From Limibacillus halophilus (GTDB lineage Bacteria > Pseudomonadota > Alphaproteobacteria > Kiloniellales > CECT-8803), in assembly GCF_014191775.1 (NCBI RefSeq), contig NZ_JACHXA010000001.1, positions 620,001-684,000 on the forward strand: a stretch of DNA of 64,000 nucleotides. Reading direction: 5' to 3'. Both the position numbers and the translations under genes were made by a program. Below are positions 1 to 9,427 of this stretch, in pieces. A model generated the notes under the pieces. The model had not been told where the DNA came from and ran no database searches. It saw only the letters and a program-made list of their open reading frames with translations. Positions within the stretch are counted from its first letter, which is position 1, and each line of letters opens with the position of its first letter.

Positions 1-2779
1 ACTCCACGATCAAAATACCGTTCTTAGCCATCAGCCCGATCAACAGAATGATGCCGATCTGGCTGTAGACGTTGAGAGAGTTGCCTGTAATCCACAAAGA
101 AAGAAGTGCACCGGAAACGGCCAGGGGAACCGACAACATGATGATCAGTGGATGAATGAAGCTTTCAAACTGCGCGGCGAGAACCAGATAGACAATGACC
201 AGGGCCAACACAAAGGTAAAAGCGACACCGCTGGATGTGTCGAGGAACTCCTTTGATTGCCCGGCGAAGGACAACCGAGCCTCAGGTGGCAGGGTCTTCT
301 GCGCCAACGAACGCATGTAATCTATCGCGGAGCCCATGTCATAACCCGGTGCCAAGGCGCTCTCGATGGTGATAGACGGCAGTCTCGCATAACGGTTCAG
401 CTCCGGAGCGCTGGCGGTTTCGCTCAAGGTCACCAGTGAATCGAGAGGTGTCAAAAGGCCGCTTGGCTGGGCGCGAACAAAAAGATTGGCGATGTCGGAC
501 GGAGTCCGCCGGTCAGTCGGCTTCGACTGCAAGATGACCGGATACTCCCTGCCACGATCGACAAACCGGGTGACTTCGCGCGAAGCCAGCATGGTCTGCA
601 GCGTTCGACCGACGGTTTCAACATCGACACCGAGGTCGCCGGCTCTCGACCGATCCATCCGAACCGTCAGTTCCGGTTGGTTTTTCTCATAGTCAATCTC
701 AAGTCCCACCAGCCCGGGATTGGCTTCCGCCTCTCGAAGCATAGCCTCAACCCAGATCAGGACCTGCTCGTACTCGGGGCCGCCAACGACGACGCGCAAG
801 GGCGTGCGATTGCCGCGCAATCCCAGCCCTACCGGTACGACAGGCGTTGCTCTGGCACCGGTCAGGTCGACCAGTCGTTTGCGAATCTCCGTCGCCAAGG
901 TGGATGCGTCACGCTCACGTTGGTCCCATATGGCAAGCCGCACGACGATGAAACCGCGATGGGGACGGTTCCAGCTACCCGACAAGGCGAACAAGCCAAC
1001 GGCTTCACCGCTTTTCAACAAAGGCTGGACGGCCTCTTCGACCTTGCGCACTTGCGCGTCGGTGTTTGCCAAGTTGGAGCCCTGCGGCGTCGCTATGCTG
1101 ACGAAAAAGATGCCTCTGTCTTCACGAGGGGTCAGCTCGCGAGGTAGCTGGCCGTAAAGCCACCCGGATGTCCCTGCGAAGACCGCTGCCACCAATAGCA
1201 CCAGCAAGGGCGCGGTCAGAGCGATGGATAACGCCTTGCGGTAGGCATCGGCCAACGCCTTGGACAGCCTATTCAAAGCGGCACCCAGTCGACTCTCGGA
1301 TCGACCATCACGCAGCACCGCGGCTGCCAGAGGCGGACAGAGTGTTAAGGCGACAACCGTCGAGATGGCCACGGCGCAGGCCAGCACGAAGCCGAATTCG
1401 GTAAAAAGACGGCCAACGGTGCCCTGCATGAACGAGATGGGGACAAAAACGGCAATCAGGGTCAACGACGTTGCGATAACGGCAAAGGTCACCTGGCGCG
1501 TGCCTCGGGCCGCGGCGGCAAGAGGAGATTCCCCCAGTTCAACACGGCGTTGGATATTTTCAAGTACAACGATTGCGTCGTCGACAACGATTCCGATGGC
1601 CAGAATGAGCGCCAACAGCGTCAGTATGTTGATAGAGAAGCCGAGTGACAAAATACCGATGAATGTGCCCACCAGCGCAACGGGAATGGTAACGCTCGGG
1701 ACGAGAGTGGCCCGTATCGAACCCAAAAACGCGAAATTCACCAGCACGACAACCATGACCGCGATACCCAGGGTGATGATGACTTCGGTGATTGAGCTCT
1801 TGATGAAAATGGCATCGTCGGAAGAAACCTTGAGGATCATGCCTTCGGGCAATGCTGGTCTCACGGCGTCCAGCTCATCTCGGATACGGTTTGAGATGGC
1901 GATTGTATTGGCCTGGGACTGGCGCAAGATCGCCAGACCGATCGCCTGCTGCCCCTCGACCCGGACCACAGACGCATCATCTTCCGGGCCAATATCGACA
2001 AGCGCCACGTCGCCGACCTTGATCGGGTGACCATCGACGACCCGAATTACGGTGTCGGCAAAATCTTTGGGCGTTTGTAGCAACGTATCGGCGCGAACGG
2101 TGAACAAGCGCAGATCGCTTTCCAGTTCACCTGCCGGTAGCTCCAAGTTCCCCAGCCGTAGTGCTGTCTCGACGTCTTGGACCGTCAGGTTTCTCGCTGC
2201 CAGTGAACGGCGGTCGAGCCAGATGCGGATGGCCTGCCGCCTTTCGCCATAGATATCCACCTGGGCGACACCGTCGACTGTTGCAAGCCGATCAACGATG
2301 TAGCGCTGCGCATAGTCGGTAAGCTCAATGGGTGACAAGCGATCGCTTACAAGACTCAACCGCATGACCGGGTCGGCATTGGTATCGCTCTTGGCGATCG
2401 TCGGCTCATCAACGTCCTCGGGGAGGTCTGCTCTAACTCTTGCCACGGCATCGCGGACATCGTTGACGGCATCGTCTACCGAGACGCCGCTCTCGAACTC
2501 GATCGTCGTGCGTGACCGACCTCGGCGGCTTTGGGAGGAGATGGTGCGGACGCCCGGCACACCGGCCACCGCGCCTTCGACAATTTCGGTAATATCGGTA
2601 TCGACGATAGTCGGCGCGGCACCTGTATAGGTCGTCGTGACCGTTACCACTGCGGCATCGACGTCAGGCAACTCGCGGATCGGCAGGCGGCTCATGGCGG
2701 CGAGCCCGATGACGACCATCAGCAAGCTCATAACCAGTGCAAAAACCGGTCGCCGAATAAAGAAGCCGCTGAAGTCCAT
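1..2779 (-). CDS. RND efflux transporter permease (HAE1/AcrB type), 3' part beyond window
   Basis: Inner-membrane proton-driven pump subunit of a tripartite efflux system. Translation from the ATG at 2779 gives a typical RND start (MDFSGFFIRRPVFALVM, first transmembrane helix), then a long periplasmic loop. The TM4 motif GIVVDDAIVVLEN follows near residue 405 and carries the paired proton-relay aspartates. A second periplasmic loop and LMAKNGILIVE near residue 920 (TM10 lysine region) come next. About 926 codons are present, and the frame is still open at position 1, so roughly the last 100 residues lie outside. The start is 8 bp after the stop of the upstream fusion protein, so the two are one operon. 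The substrate cannot be told from sequence. No TolC-like gene is in the window. Confidence 0.93.
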   Translation of the reverse strand, partial: MDFSGFFIRRPVFALVMSLLMVVIGLAAMSRLPIRELPDVDAAVVTVTTTYTGAAPTIVDTDITEIVEGAVAGVPGVRTISSQSRRGRSRTTIEFESGVSVDDAVNDVRDAVARVRADLPEDVDEPTIAKSDTNADPVMRLSLVSDRLSPIELTDYAQRYIVDRLATVDGVAQVDIYGERRQAIRIWLDRRSLAARNLTVQDVETALRLGNLELPAGELESDLRLFTVRADTLLQTPKDFADTVIRVVDGHPIKVGDVALVDIGPEDDASVVRVEGQQAIGLAILRQSQANTIAISNRIRDELDAVRPALPEGMILKVSSDDAIFIKSSITEVIITLGIAVMVVVLVNFAFLGSIRATLVPSVTIPVALVGTFIGILSLGFSINILTLLALILAIGIVVDDAIVVLENIQRRVELGESPLAAAARGTRQVTFAVIATSLTLIAVFVPISFMQGTVGRLFTEFGFVLACAVAISTVVALTLCPPLAAAVLRDGRSESRLGAALNRLSKALADAYRKALSIALTAPLLVLLVAAVFAGTSGWLYGQLPRELTPREDRGIFFVSIATPQGSNLANTDAQVRKVEEAVQPLLKSGEAVGLFALSGSWNRPHRGFIVVRLAIWDQRERDASTLATEIRKRLVDLTGARATPVVPVGLGLRGNRTPLRVVVGGPEYEQVLIWVEAMLREAEANPGLVGLEIDYEKNQPELTVRMDRSRAGDLGVDVETVGRTLQTMLASREVTRFVDRGREYPVILQSKPTDRRTPSDIANLFVRAQPSGLLTPLDSLVTLSETASAPELNRYARLPSITIESALAPGYDMGSAIDYMRSLAQKTLPPEARLSFAGQSKEFLDTSSGVAFTFVLALVIVYLVLAAQFESFIHPLIIMLSVPLAVSGALLSLWITGNSLNVYSQIGIILLIGLMAKNGILIVE

Positions 2780-2787
2780 GTCCGTCG

Positions 2788-3858
2788 CTAACCCTGTTCG
2801 CCTGAAGCCAAAACACGAACCAATGAGCCGTCACGGAGGCGCTGCACGCCCTCGTGTACAATTCTCTCCCCGTCACTCACGCCGCTGATCACCTCCACCA
2901 GGTTTCCAGTTCGCACACCCACGGAGATGGGGCGTCTTTCTACCTTGTTCTCCGTCACGACGAAGACGATGCTGCCATTCGCTTCGGCGACTATGGCCTC
3001 TTCTGGAACTGCCAGACTTGTACGCTCGTCCACCACCACTGTAACGGTCACGAAAAGGCCTGCGGGAAGCAAGATGTCGGGGTTTGGCAAGGTGGCACGC
3101 ACCCGGAAGGCCCGTGATGCCTGACCGATTCTCGTATCAATACGGTCGATGATGGCGTTGAAAGTACGACCGGGAAAGGCGTCGATCGTGATCCGGGCCG
3201 TCATGCCCAACCGGACTTTGGTATATTGTATTCCCGGGACCGAAAACTCGACGTCGATTACAGAAAGATCGTCGAGGGTCGTGATAATCTGTCCCTCCTC
3301 AACCCGGGCGCCGATATCCAACTCCTTGAATCCCACGATTCCGGAATAGGGCGCGCGGACCACACGGTCGGCCAACGCCTTTCGGGCACCCTGTAAACGG
3401 GCCAGCGCGGCATCCCGTTCACTGAGCAGATCGTCGACAGTGGCTTGAGAAACGTTCTGCCGTGCAAGCAGGCGCTTTGCGCGATCCAGGGCTTGGGTGT
3501 TCTTCGTCAGATACGCCTCCAGCTCTTCCACCTCGGCGCGTTCCGCCTCATCGTCTAGCCGGACCAGTACTTGCCCGGCCTCGACCTGCGACCCGGGGGT
3601 AAAGGAGATCTCCATGATCTGCCCATCGGCCAGGGGAACAATATTGATGGCTTGATGGGCCTGTGTGCTGCCGACCGCTTCGATTGCTTCAACGATTGCT
3701 GTCGGGGCAACGGTGGCTAAAGTCACCGGGACGGCTTCGAGGTTGGCGTTGGGAAGTTTGCTGTCGGCGGGCGGCGAATTCCAGCGTTGACCTTGCCAGA
3801 CGCCGAACGCCACCATCAGCAACAAGACACCGAACAAAACTTGACGGAATATGGTCAT
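2788..3858 (-). CDS. RND efflux periplasmic adaptor (membrane fusion protein)
   Basis: Links the inner-membrane RND pump to an outer-membrane channel. The 356-residue product has an N-terminal hydrophobic anchor (about residues 5-22). A lipoyl-like half-motif follows (IVPLADGQIMEISFTPGSQV, about 72-91), then an alpha-hairpin rich in E/L/A (about 105-150). The second lipoyl half is APYSGIVGFKELDIGARVEEG. Beta-barrel and membrane-proximal domains end with a GVRTGNLVEVISGVSDGERIV segment typical of the HlyD/AcrA family. Length is normal for the family. It is the first gene of a two-gene operon with the permease. About 290 bp (3859-4152) separate it from the next gene, and I see no gene there. 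Confidence 0.93.
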   Translation of the reverse strand: MTIFRQVLFGVLLLMVAFGVWQGQRWNSPPADSKLPNANLEAVPVTLATVAPTAIVEAIEAVGSTQAHQAINIVPLADGQIMEISFTPGSQVEAGQVLVRLDDEAERAEVEELEAYLTKNTQALDRAKRLLARQNVSQATVDDLLSERDAALARLQGARKALADRVVRAPYSGIVGFKELDIGARVEEGQIITTLDDLSVIDVEFSVPGIQYTKVRLGMTARITIDAFPGRTFNAIIDRIDTRIGQASRAFRVRATLPNPDILLPAGLFVTVTVVVDERTSLAVPEEAIVAEANGSIVFVVTENKVERRPISVGVRTGNLVEVISGVSDGERIVHEGVQRLRDGSLVRVLASGEQG

Positions 3859-4152
3859 AAAATTCTCTTAGTACCCTAAACCACCGATATGAAAAGCATT
3901 GCGCGGTGGTGGTGTATTTCCATTATACGATGAATAAAGTCTCCCAGTTCCCGGAAAACACCAAGTTTTTTCTAACAGGGTTATCGGTGATTTCGCGCCG
4001 CACAGCGATAAGGCTGCGTTCTCGGGTACGCGAGTGGCGGCTTACGCATCCAAGCGGGCTATTGTGTATGCCCCAAACCAGCCGAGGGTTAGGCTTCTGA
4101 GTCCCCGTTCTTCTAACGCTCCCTACCGTCCTGACGGTGCCTGCGCGGAGGT

Positions 4153-4773
4153 TCAAACTGTGGTCGGTCGGGGCATGGTAAAGATTTTATCGACGACGGC
4201 GTAGTCCATGTATCCGAGCCGGCTGATGGCTTGCAGTCGTTCCGGCCGGACCTGGCCGTCCACAATCATCTCATCGTCGACGTGGACACCTAGTATGCGC
4301 CCGAGCACCATATGGTTGGGTACGCCCCCGACCTCACCTGGCAGTTGGATTATTTGTTCCAACGTACATTCAAGATGGAGCGGCGATTCTTTCACGCGCG
4401 GTGGAGAAACCAGAACCGATGCCGCTTCAGTGACGCCGGCTGCTTCAAATTCGTTCTTATCGCGCTGCCAAGGGGCCGCCGAAGCGTTTATCTCGTGACG
4501 CAGGGAGTAAGTTGCCAGATTGACGACGAACTCCGGATTTTCGCGCAGGTTCAGCAAAGAGTCCTTCTCGCCACCTTCCGCATGAGGGCCATTGGGGCAG
4601 AAAATGACCAGCGGCGGCCTTTCGCTCACGAGATTGAAAAAGCTGAAGGGCGCCAAGTTAGCCTGACCTTTGCCGTTGAGGGTGGAAATCCAACCGATCG
4701 GCCTGGGCAGGACACATGCCTTTAGAGGGTTGTAAGGCAGCCCGTGATCATTGGTCGCGGTCTCATAGAACAT
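4153..4773 (-). CDS. Flavin reductase-like (DIM6/NTAB family) FMN-binding protein
   Basis: The 206-residue protein has the split-barrel FMN-binding fold of the flavin reductase-like family. It opens with YNPLKACVLPRPIGWIST, followed by NLAPFSFFNLVSERPPLVIF, which are the family hallmarks for flavin binding. The C-terminal half carries NHMVLGRILGVHVDD, also typical. Members either reduce free flavin or act as small flavoprotein oxidoreductases on aromatic compounds. It is the last gene of a minus-strand operon (Rieske oxygenase, dimethylformamidase-like, M29-like, FAD reductase, this gene), 36 bp after the FAD reductase, with an AAGGA ribosome site. Its role in that pathway is inferred only from position. 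Confidence 0.82.
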   Translation of the reverse strand: MFYETATNDHGLPYNPLKACVLPRPIGWISTLNGKGQANLAPFSFFNLVSERPPLVIFCPNGPHAEGGEKDSLLNLRENPEFVVNLATYSLRHEINASAAPWQRDKNEFEAAGVTEAASVLVSPPRVKESPLHLECTLEQIIQLPGEVGGVPNHMVLGRILGVHVDDEMIVDGQVRPERLQAISRLGYMDYAVVDKIFTMPRPTTV

Positions 4774-4809
4774 GCCGTGATTCCTTAAGCTGTCGCGTCG
4801 TTCATCGGC

Positions 4810-6042
4810 TTAGGCGCAAAACTTTTCCGCCAGGGTTTTTAGGGGCACCGACGAATCCCTGAGTACCTCGACAGGAACAATCGTCCGATCGCGCATCAAT
4901 CGTGTAAGGGGGCGCCGCTCTCGCCCCTGATCCACGAAGGTGGCTGCAACTATTTGGCCGTTTCGGCGCGAGATTACGATGAAGGGGCCGGATTCAGGAT
5001 CGCCACGGGTTACAACCTCATCGGCTAGGGCTGGCAGTCCCAGCATTTGGATGTTGCGTCCGTAGTGATCGGTCCACATCCAGGGAACTTCATCGTAAAG
5101 GGCTTCCTGACCAATCATGTTGCGGGCCGTTACCTGGGCCTGGCGTCGGGCGTTGTCCCAGGTCTCCAGCCTTATGGCTTGGTTGTAGAAGCTACTGTGG
5201 CGGCGGGTTACATCGCCTGCCGCGAAAACGCCTGGTATCGAGGTCCGCCCGCCCATGTCAACGATGATACCGTCCTGGCAAGCGCCGCCGGCCTCCACTG
5301 CCAGTGACTGGTTTGGCACGGCACCAATTCCAATCACGACGAGATCGGCTTCGAAGCGGCGGCCATCTATGACCTGGACGATCGCGCGGTCGCCAAGGTC
5401 CTCAAGGCCTTCGACAAGGACGCTGGTTTCGATGATAACGCCCTGAGCGCGATGCAACGCCTCGACAAAGGCTGCCGCTGGCGCAGGCATGACCCGCGAA
5501 AGCAGCGCGCCCGCAGCCTCCAGTACTGTGACATCGCAACCCTTGGCGCGGGCGGCACCGGCAACTTCCAATCCGATGAAGCCGCCGCCTATGAGCAGTA
5601 GTCTTTTGCCGGGATGTAGCCGCCTTGCAATCTGGCCTGCATCCTCGGCGGTTCTGAGGCAAACCACTGCGCCACGGCTTGGCGCCAGACTATTGAGGCG
5701 TCGCGCGCGGCATCCGGTTGCAATAAGTAACTTGTCAAAAGGGAGGCTTTTGCCTTGCGCCGTTTCAACCTTGCGTTCTTGCGGGTTGATTTGAGTTACG
5801 CGCTCATTCAGCAGGAGATCAATACTATTGTCGGTGTAAAAGTTCGGCGGATTCACTGCGGCCCGCTCAAGGTCAAATCCACCTGCCAAATACTCTTTGG
5901 ACAAGGGCGGACGTTCATAGGGCGCGGCTGCCTCCTCTCCTATGATCGTAATCCGACCGTCGAAACCGACTTGGCGTAATTCCGACGCGGCGCAGCCTGC
6001 AGCTTGTCCGCCGCCGACTATGATGATCGACTCTCGCGCCAT
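4810..6042 (-). CDS. FAD-dependent ferredoxin reductase of a Rieske oxygenase system
   Basis: Transfers electrons from NAD(P)H to a [2Fe-2S] ferredoxin. The 410-residue protein shows the FAD dinucleotide-binding motif IIVGGGQAAGCAASELR at residues 6-22. The YERPPLSKEYL segment of the rubredoxin/ferredoxin reductase family follows. A second Rossmann motif, LLLIGGGFIGLEVAG (about 148-162), is for NAD(P)H. IPGVFAAGDVT marks the FAD ribityl site. Length fits the BphA4/rubredoxin reductase class. It is 21 bp from the M29-like gene and preceded by GGAAGGA. With the Rieske oxygenase (9428-10615) and the Rieske ferredoxin (12840-13151) it completes a three-component oxygenase, which is the likely partner. 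Confidence 0.92.
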   Translation of the reverse strand: MARESIIIVGGGQAAGCAASELRQVGFDGRITIIGEEAAAPYERPPLSKEYLAGGFDLERAAVNPPNFYTDNSIDLLLNERVTQINPQERKVETAQGKSLPFDKLLIATGCRARRLNSLAPSRGAVVCLRTAEDAGQIARRLHPGKRLLLIGGGFIGLEVAGAARAKGCDVTVLEAAGALLSRVMPAPAAAFVEALHRAQGVIIETSVLVEGLEDLGDRAIVQVIDGRRFEADLVVIGIGAVPNQSLAVEAGGACQDGIIVDMGGRTSIPGVFAAGDVTRRHSSFYNQAIRLETWDNARRQAQVTARNMIGQEALYDEVPWMWTDHYGRNIQMLGLPALADEVVTRGDPESGPFIVISRRNGQIVAATFVDQGRERRPLTRLMRDRTIVPVEVLRDSSVPLKTLAEKFCA

Positions 6043-6063
6043 AGCTCTATCCTTCCCGCTCTA

Positions 6064-7107
6064 TCAGTCCAGGCGGCGGGACATTCGGTCGTGTAGCTTT
6101 TTGAGTTTCGCCGGGCCGACAATGGCGCCGTCCTTGGCCAACTGCACGTCGCCGAGCCAGAAAGACTGATCCAAGACAATACCGTCAGGATGATTCTCAC
6201 CGCCGCCTTCCTCCCACCAGGGCAGTCCCATGCCAATAGCGTTGGAACCGGGCAGCCTGATATCTTCAATGAAACATTGGCCGGTCAACATCGTGCCTGG
6301 ATGAAATCCGAGCGTGAAATGAATGAAGTAGCCGTAGTCGCCGTCGGCGCTCGCCCGCCGAAGTGCGCGGTCGAAGCTCGGCATGTCTTCAGTCGCACCG
6401 CCGGAAATGCTTTGGATCTTGCCGTCTGCTTCGATCGTTATCGGCTTCCGCAGGCACCGGTAATACTCATCGAAGAGCGCTTGGATGACGATCCGGCCCT
6501 TCACGCTTTCCTTGATGGGGTAGGCGCTTTGAGTGCCCGGCACCGTATGCATGCCTGCTTTGTTGCTCACTTTCTGGCGGACGGTCTTTAGTTTATCCAA
6601 GGTGAAACTGACGTCGGTGCCTGCGGGGCAGGTGAAACGGGCAGTCTCGCCAGCTGCTTCAGCGAACAGTTCGGCCAGGGCGACGTTGAATTCCATCATC
6701 GATTCAAAATCCACGCAGCCATACAGGCGCTCAAGGCTGTCGGCATTGGGAATTGCGAGCAGTCCATAGCGGCAGCGCTTGGCGTCCATGGCGGCGCTAT
6801 GGGCACCGGACCCGGCATGGTAGGGAAAGCAGAAATCAAGCCATACATCCGAAGCGATAGCTGCTGCTTTCACAGAGTCCGCCACGTATGGGTCGGAAAG
6901 GCCGCCTTGAAACGGTAGGGGAGGAATCAAAGCGACGTGCAGCTTCCCTCCAGCGCGAACAACGGCGCTCGCGACCGCTTCCATCAATGCGGAATCGGTG
7001 TGGCTATCAACGGTAACCAGCACACTTTCACCAGGCTGCACCGCGAACTGAGCTTGAACGAGAGCGTCGGCTGCGCGTGTCAGGCGTGGGCTTTCAAAAA
7101 GCGGCAT
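6064..7107 (-). CDS. M29 aminopeptidase-fold metalloenzyme, possibly NicX-like ring-cleaving dioxygenase
   Basis: The 347-residue protein belongs to the M29 aminopeptidase / 2,5-dihydroxypyridine 5,6-dioxygenase fold. N-terminal features are GESVLVTVDSHTDSALMEAV and ASDVWLDFCFPYHAG. The C-terminal metal site has candidate ligands H263 and H269 (FIHFTLGFHPG) and H306/D308 (ENHPDG). The His plus His-x-Asp arrangement is the same type as the Fe(II) ligands of NicX. The M29 peptidase glutamates are not clearly placed, so a peptidase role is open but not favoured given the neighbours, a Rieske oxygenase and an amidase-like hydrolase. There is a strong AAGGAAGGGG ribosome site. It is the third gene of the minus-strand operon. 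Confidence 0.75.
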   Translation of the reverse strand: MPLFESPRLTRAADALVQAQFAVQPGESVLVTVDSHTDSALMEAVASAVVRAGGKLHVALIPPLPFQGGLSDPYVADSVKAAAIASDVWLDFCFPYHAGSGAHSAAMDAKRCRYGLLAIPNADSLERLYGCVDFESMMEFNVALAELFAEAAGETARFTCPAGTDVSFTLDKLKTVRQKVSNKAGMHTVPGTQSAYPIKESVKGRIVIQALFDEYYRCLRKPITIEADGKIQSISGGATEDMPSFDRALRRASADGDYGYFIHFTLGFHPGTMLTGQCFIEDIRLPGSNAIGMGLPWWEEGGGENHPDGIVLDQSFWLGDVQLAKDGAIVGPAKLKKLHDRMSRRLD

Positions 7108-7161
7108 CGTTCGTCCCCTTCCTTGTCGGACACGACGGAAATGTGGGTGTGATTGATCGGC

Positions 7162-9378
7162 TCAATCGCCGTCACCCAGGAATCCTCGGAGTACATTTTC
7201 TGTAATGCGTGCGATGTTGTTGTCGTATCCATTGTGGCACAGGCTGCCACAGTAGGTGATGGAGCCGACGGAGAAGACCTTCCCGCCTTTGGGTACTTCA
7301 AAATAGCTCATGTCTGCCCGCAACAAGCGCCCGACCGGCTCATGCGGCCAGGTGGTGATGTGGGTCAACTGTTCTTCGGGAACCAGAATGAAGTGCTCGG
7401 CATACTTTTCTGAACTGGCTAAAACAACAATGTCTTCTGGCGATCCAAGTTCATAGTCCACGCGGTCAAGCTCAAAGCCTGCGGCTCCACCGCCGAACAG
7501 GCCGAAGTTTCCAATCAGGTCATCCTCCACGCCTTGGAAAATCCAACGCGTGCGGGGATCATCCGCACCGGGTGCGCGACGATAATAAGACCCTTCAAAC
7601 TTCCCTTGAGCCGAAAATCCGACGCCAACAATTTTCTGTGGCGGCCGCCCATTGCGCCGCCATAAACCGCCGTAGTCACCATCGAAGCTATGATGATACT
7701 CGCCGGGTTCTGCTGCCCAGGCGCGGATTCCGCCTTCTGCACGGCGTATCTCGACACAGCCCTCGACTTCGGGGTGCGTTGCGACCTTCCAGTAGAAGCC
7801 ATTGCCGCCCAGATACATGAGGTTGCCACCTTGAGAGACGTAGCCATGGATGGCGTCCCAGGTGTTGTGGCTATGGTATTCCGGGTGTGTTGCGGTCATG
7901 ACGACGTCGTAACCGGCAATGAGACCCAAGCCCTCGGCATGCAAGTCTTCGTCTGTCACCACGTCGAAGTCCTGACCGATCTGTTCCAGCCAGTTCAAGA
8001 TATGCGTGTCCGCCGGGAAATGCCTGAGGCCGGAAACGGAAAAATCTTCGGAGAAAGTGACAAAGCCGGATCTCATGGTGAAGGTCGGTCGGCGGCGAGA
8101 GGCAAAGCAGATGCCGCTGCCATCACCGTGGTCGTTGTAGGTGGATAGGCCGTATTCCGGGTGCTCGTCCGGTGTCCAGGGCCGAGCGCTTCTTTCCCGC
8201 ACGATTTGGCGGTACCGGTCATCGGTGTTACCGCGGGCGTGGTTTGCATAAACCATGTACGTGAAGGTTGGGATAAGCAGACACAAACGCGCGGTGCGTT
8301 CACCATGCGGCGGGCGAACGAAAAAGGGGATCATTTCTTCCACGCCGGCGCAACTCAACCGCATGGCGTAGACACCACTTCGCAGATCGGTGGGAAGCGT
8401 CACGGAAAAATCGGTCTCCCACTCGCAATCGTAGATATCGTCGTCGTGAAAATGGATGGCGCCATACTGTGTCGGCGCTTCTCGCCAGCTATGAAATTCT
8501 CCTGTCCAATTCGACCCGGTCATAGCGCGGGCCGGCAAGTTCTTCAGATCTCCATCAAGGCCTTGGGGGCCTTGGTCGCTAAACCGCCAGGGATCGCCGA
8601 TGTCGCGGGAGAAATCCCAATCAGCAGCGACGGAAAACTTGGATGTCGTGAGACCAATGTCGGCGATTTCAGCCTCGCCAAGAGGCTCGCCAAATATCTG
8701 AGGCCGCTCCAGTTTACCATTGTAATGGCCGCTGGCCTTTTTACCGGCAAAGGCGGCGAAACGAACAAGCTGTCCTTTGCCAATATTGGGTGTGAACGAC
8801 ACGCCCTTTGAAATCGAAACTGCAGACTCGCAATTGTAGTTTGGCGCGAGCGGGATTTGTCCCAAAACGATCTGACCGGCTGCGCGGTCAAAGGATAGCC
8901 AAACGCGATACCAATTATGACGCCTAAGGGGCCGCTTCATTGCGAGGGTCAGCGTCGACCCGTTGTTGGAGCCGAGCATCGCTGTAAGGCAGCCGGAACC
9001 ATTGACCGCCAATGAGACTCCGGTTTGCAGTGTCGGGTCAAAGGTACCGAAAAGCGCTTGATCGCGGCCTGCATTCGGCGTGCTCGGCCATATTGTGCAA
9101 ATGAGGGAAAACCCTGCAGCCTCAGACGTTAAGTCAGGACACTTCGCAGAGCCATAAGATCCCAGCGTTACCTCTTGGGGACGCGACGAAACGCGCTGTC
9201 GGAAAATCTGACTGAGATCTTCCTCCCTAATACCCGGGCCTGCCGGATTAGGATCGCCGCATATGACGCGCACCAATCGCGCGTCATAAGGTTCTTCCAG
9301 TAGGCTGCTTACCTTGAAAGCCAAAGTTTCACCTGGCGCAACCGACCAGCGATCCGCATAACCAGTTAACGGAAGCAT
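7162..9378 (-). CDS. N,N-dimethylformamidase large-subunit-like hydrolase
   Basis: The 738-residue protein resembles the large subunit of iron-dependent N,N-dimethylformamidase. It has an N-terminal beta-sandwich/lectin-like part; the DQALFGTFDP and HNWYRVWLSFD segments are concanavalin-like. A large C-terminal catalytic domain holds MVYANHARGNTDDRY, DVVMTATHPEYHS, GNLMYLGGNGFYW and FGGGAAGFELDRVDYELG. The last segments are typical of the family, which hydrolyses an amide C-N bond using an iron site made of Tyr and Glu ligands. I have not mapped those ligands exactly. Characterised enzymes also have a small subunit, and no such gene is adjacent. It lies 49 bp after the Rieske oxygenase gene in the same operon, so it probably acts on a related N-substituted substrate. 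Confidence 0.85.
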   Translation of the reverse strand: MLPLTGYADRWSVAPGETLAFKVSSLLEEPYDARLVRVICGDPNPAGPGIREEDLSQIFRQRVSSRPQEVTLGSYGSAKCPDLTSEAAGFSLICTIWPSTPNAGRDQALFGTFDPTLQTGVSLAVNGSGCLTAMLGSNNGSTLTLAMKRPLRRHNWYRVWLSFDRAAGQIVLGQIPLAPNYNCESAVSISKGVSFTPNIGKGQLVRFAAFAGKKASGHYNGKLERPQIFGEPLGEAEIADIGLTTSKFSVAADWDFSRDIGDPWRFSDQGPQGLDGDLKNLPARAMTGSNWTGEFHSWREAPTQYGAIHFHDDDIYDCEWETDFSVTLPTDLRSGVYAMRLSCAGVEEMIPFFVRPPHGERTARLCLLIPTFTYMVYANHARGNTDDRYRQIVRERSARPWTPDEHPEYGLSTYNDHGDGSGICFASRRRPTFTMRSGFVTFSEDFSVSGLRHFPADTHILNWLEQIGQDFDVVTDEDLHAEGLGLIAGYDVVMTATHPEYHSHNTWDAIHGYVSQGGNLMYLGGNGFYWKVATHPEVEGCVEIRRAEGGIRAWAAEPGEYHHSFDGDYGGLWRRNGRPPQKIVGVGFSAQGKFEGSYYRRAPGADDPRTRWIFQGVEDDLIGNFGLFGGGAAGFELDRVDYELGSPEDIVVLASSEKYAEHFILVPEEQLTHITTWPHEPVGRLLRADMSYFEVPKGGKVFSVGSITYCGSLCHNGYDNNIARITENVLRGFLGDGD

Positions 9379-9427
9379 GGATTCAATCCAGGCCTAGTGC
9401 GCGTTTCTAGAAAACTTGGACTATGCA

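Noticed and set aside
1260-2030. Plus-strand frame of 256 codons inside the RND permease
   Set aside because: Antisense to a clear RND gene and low complexity (Ser/Thr/Arg rich).
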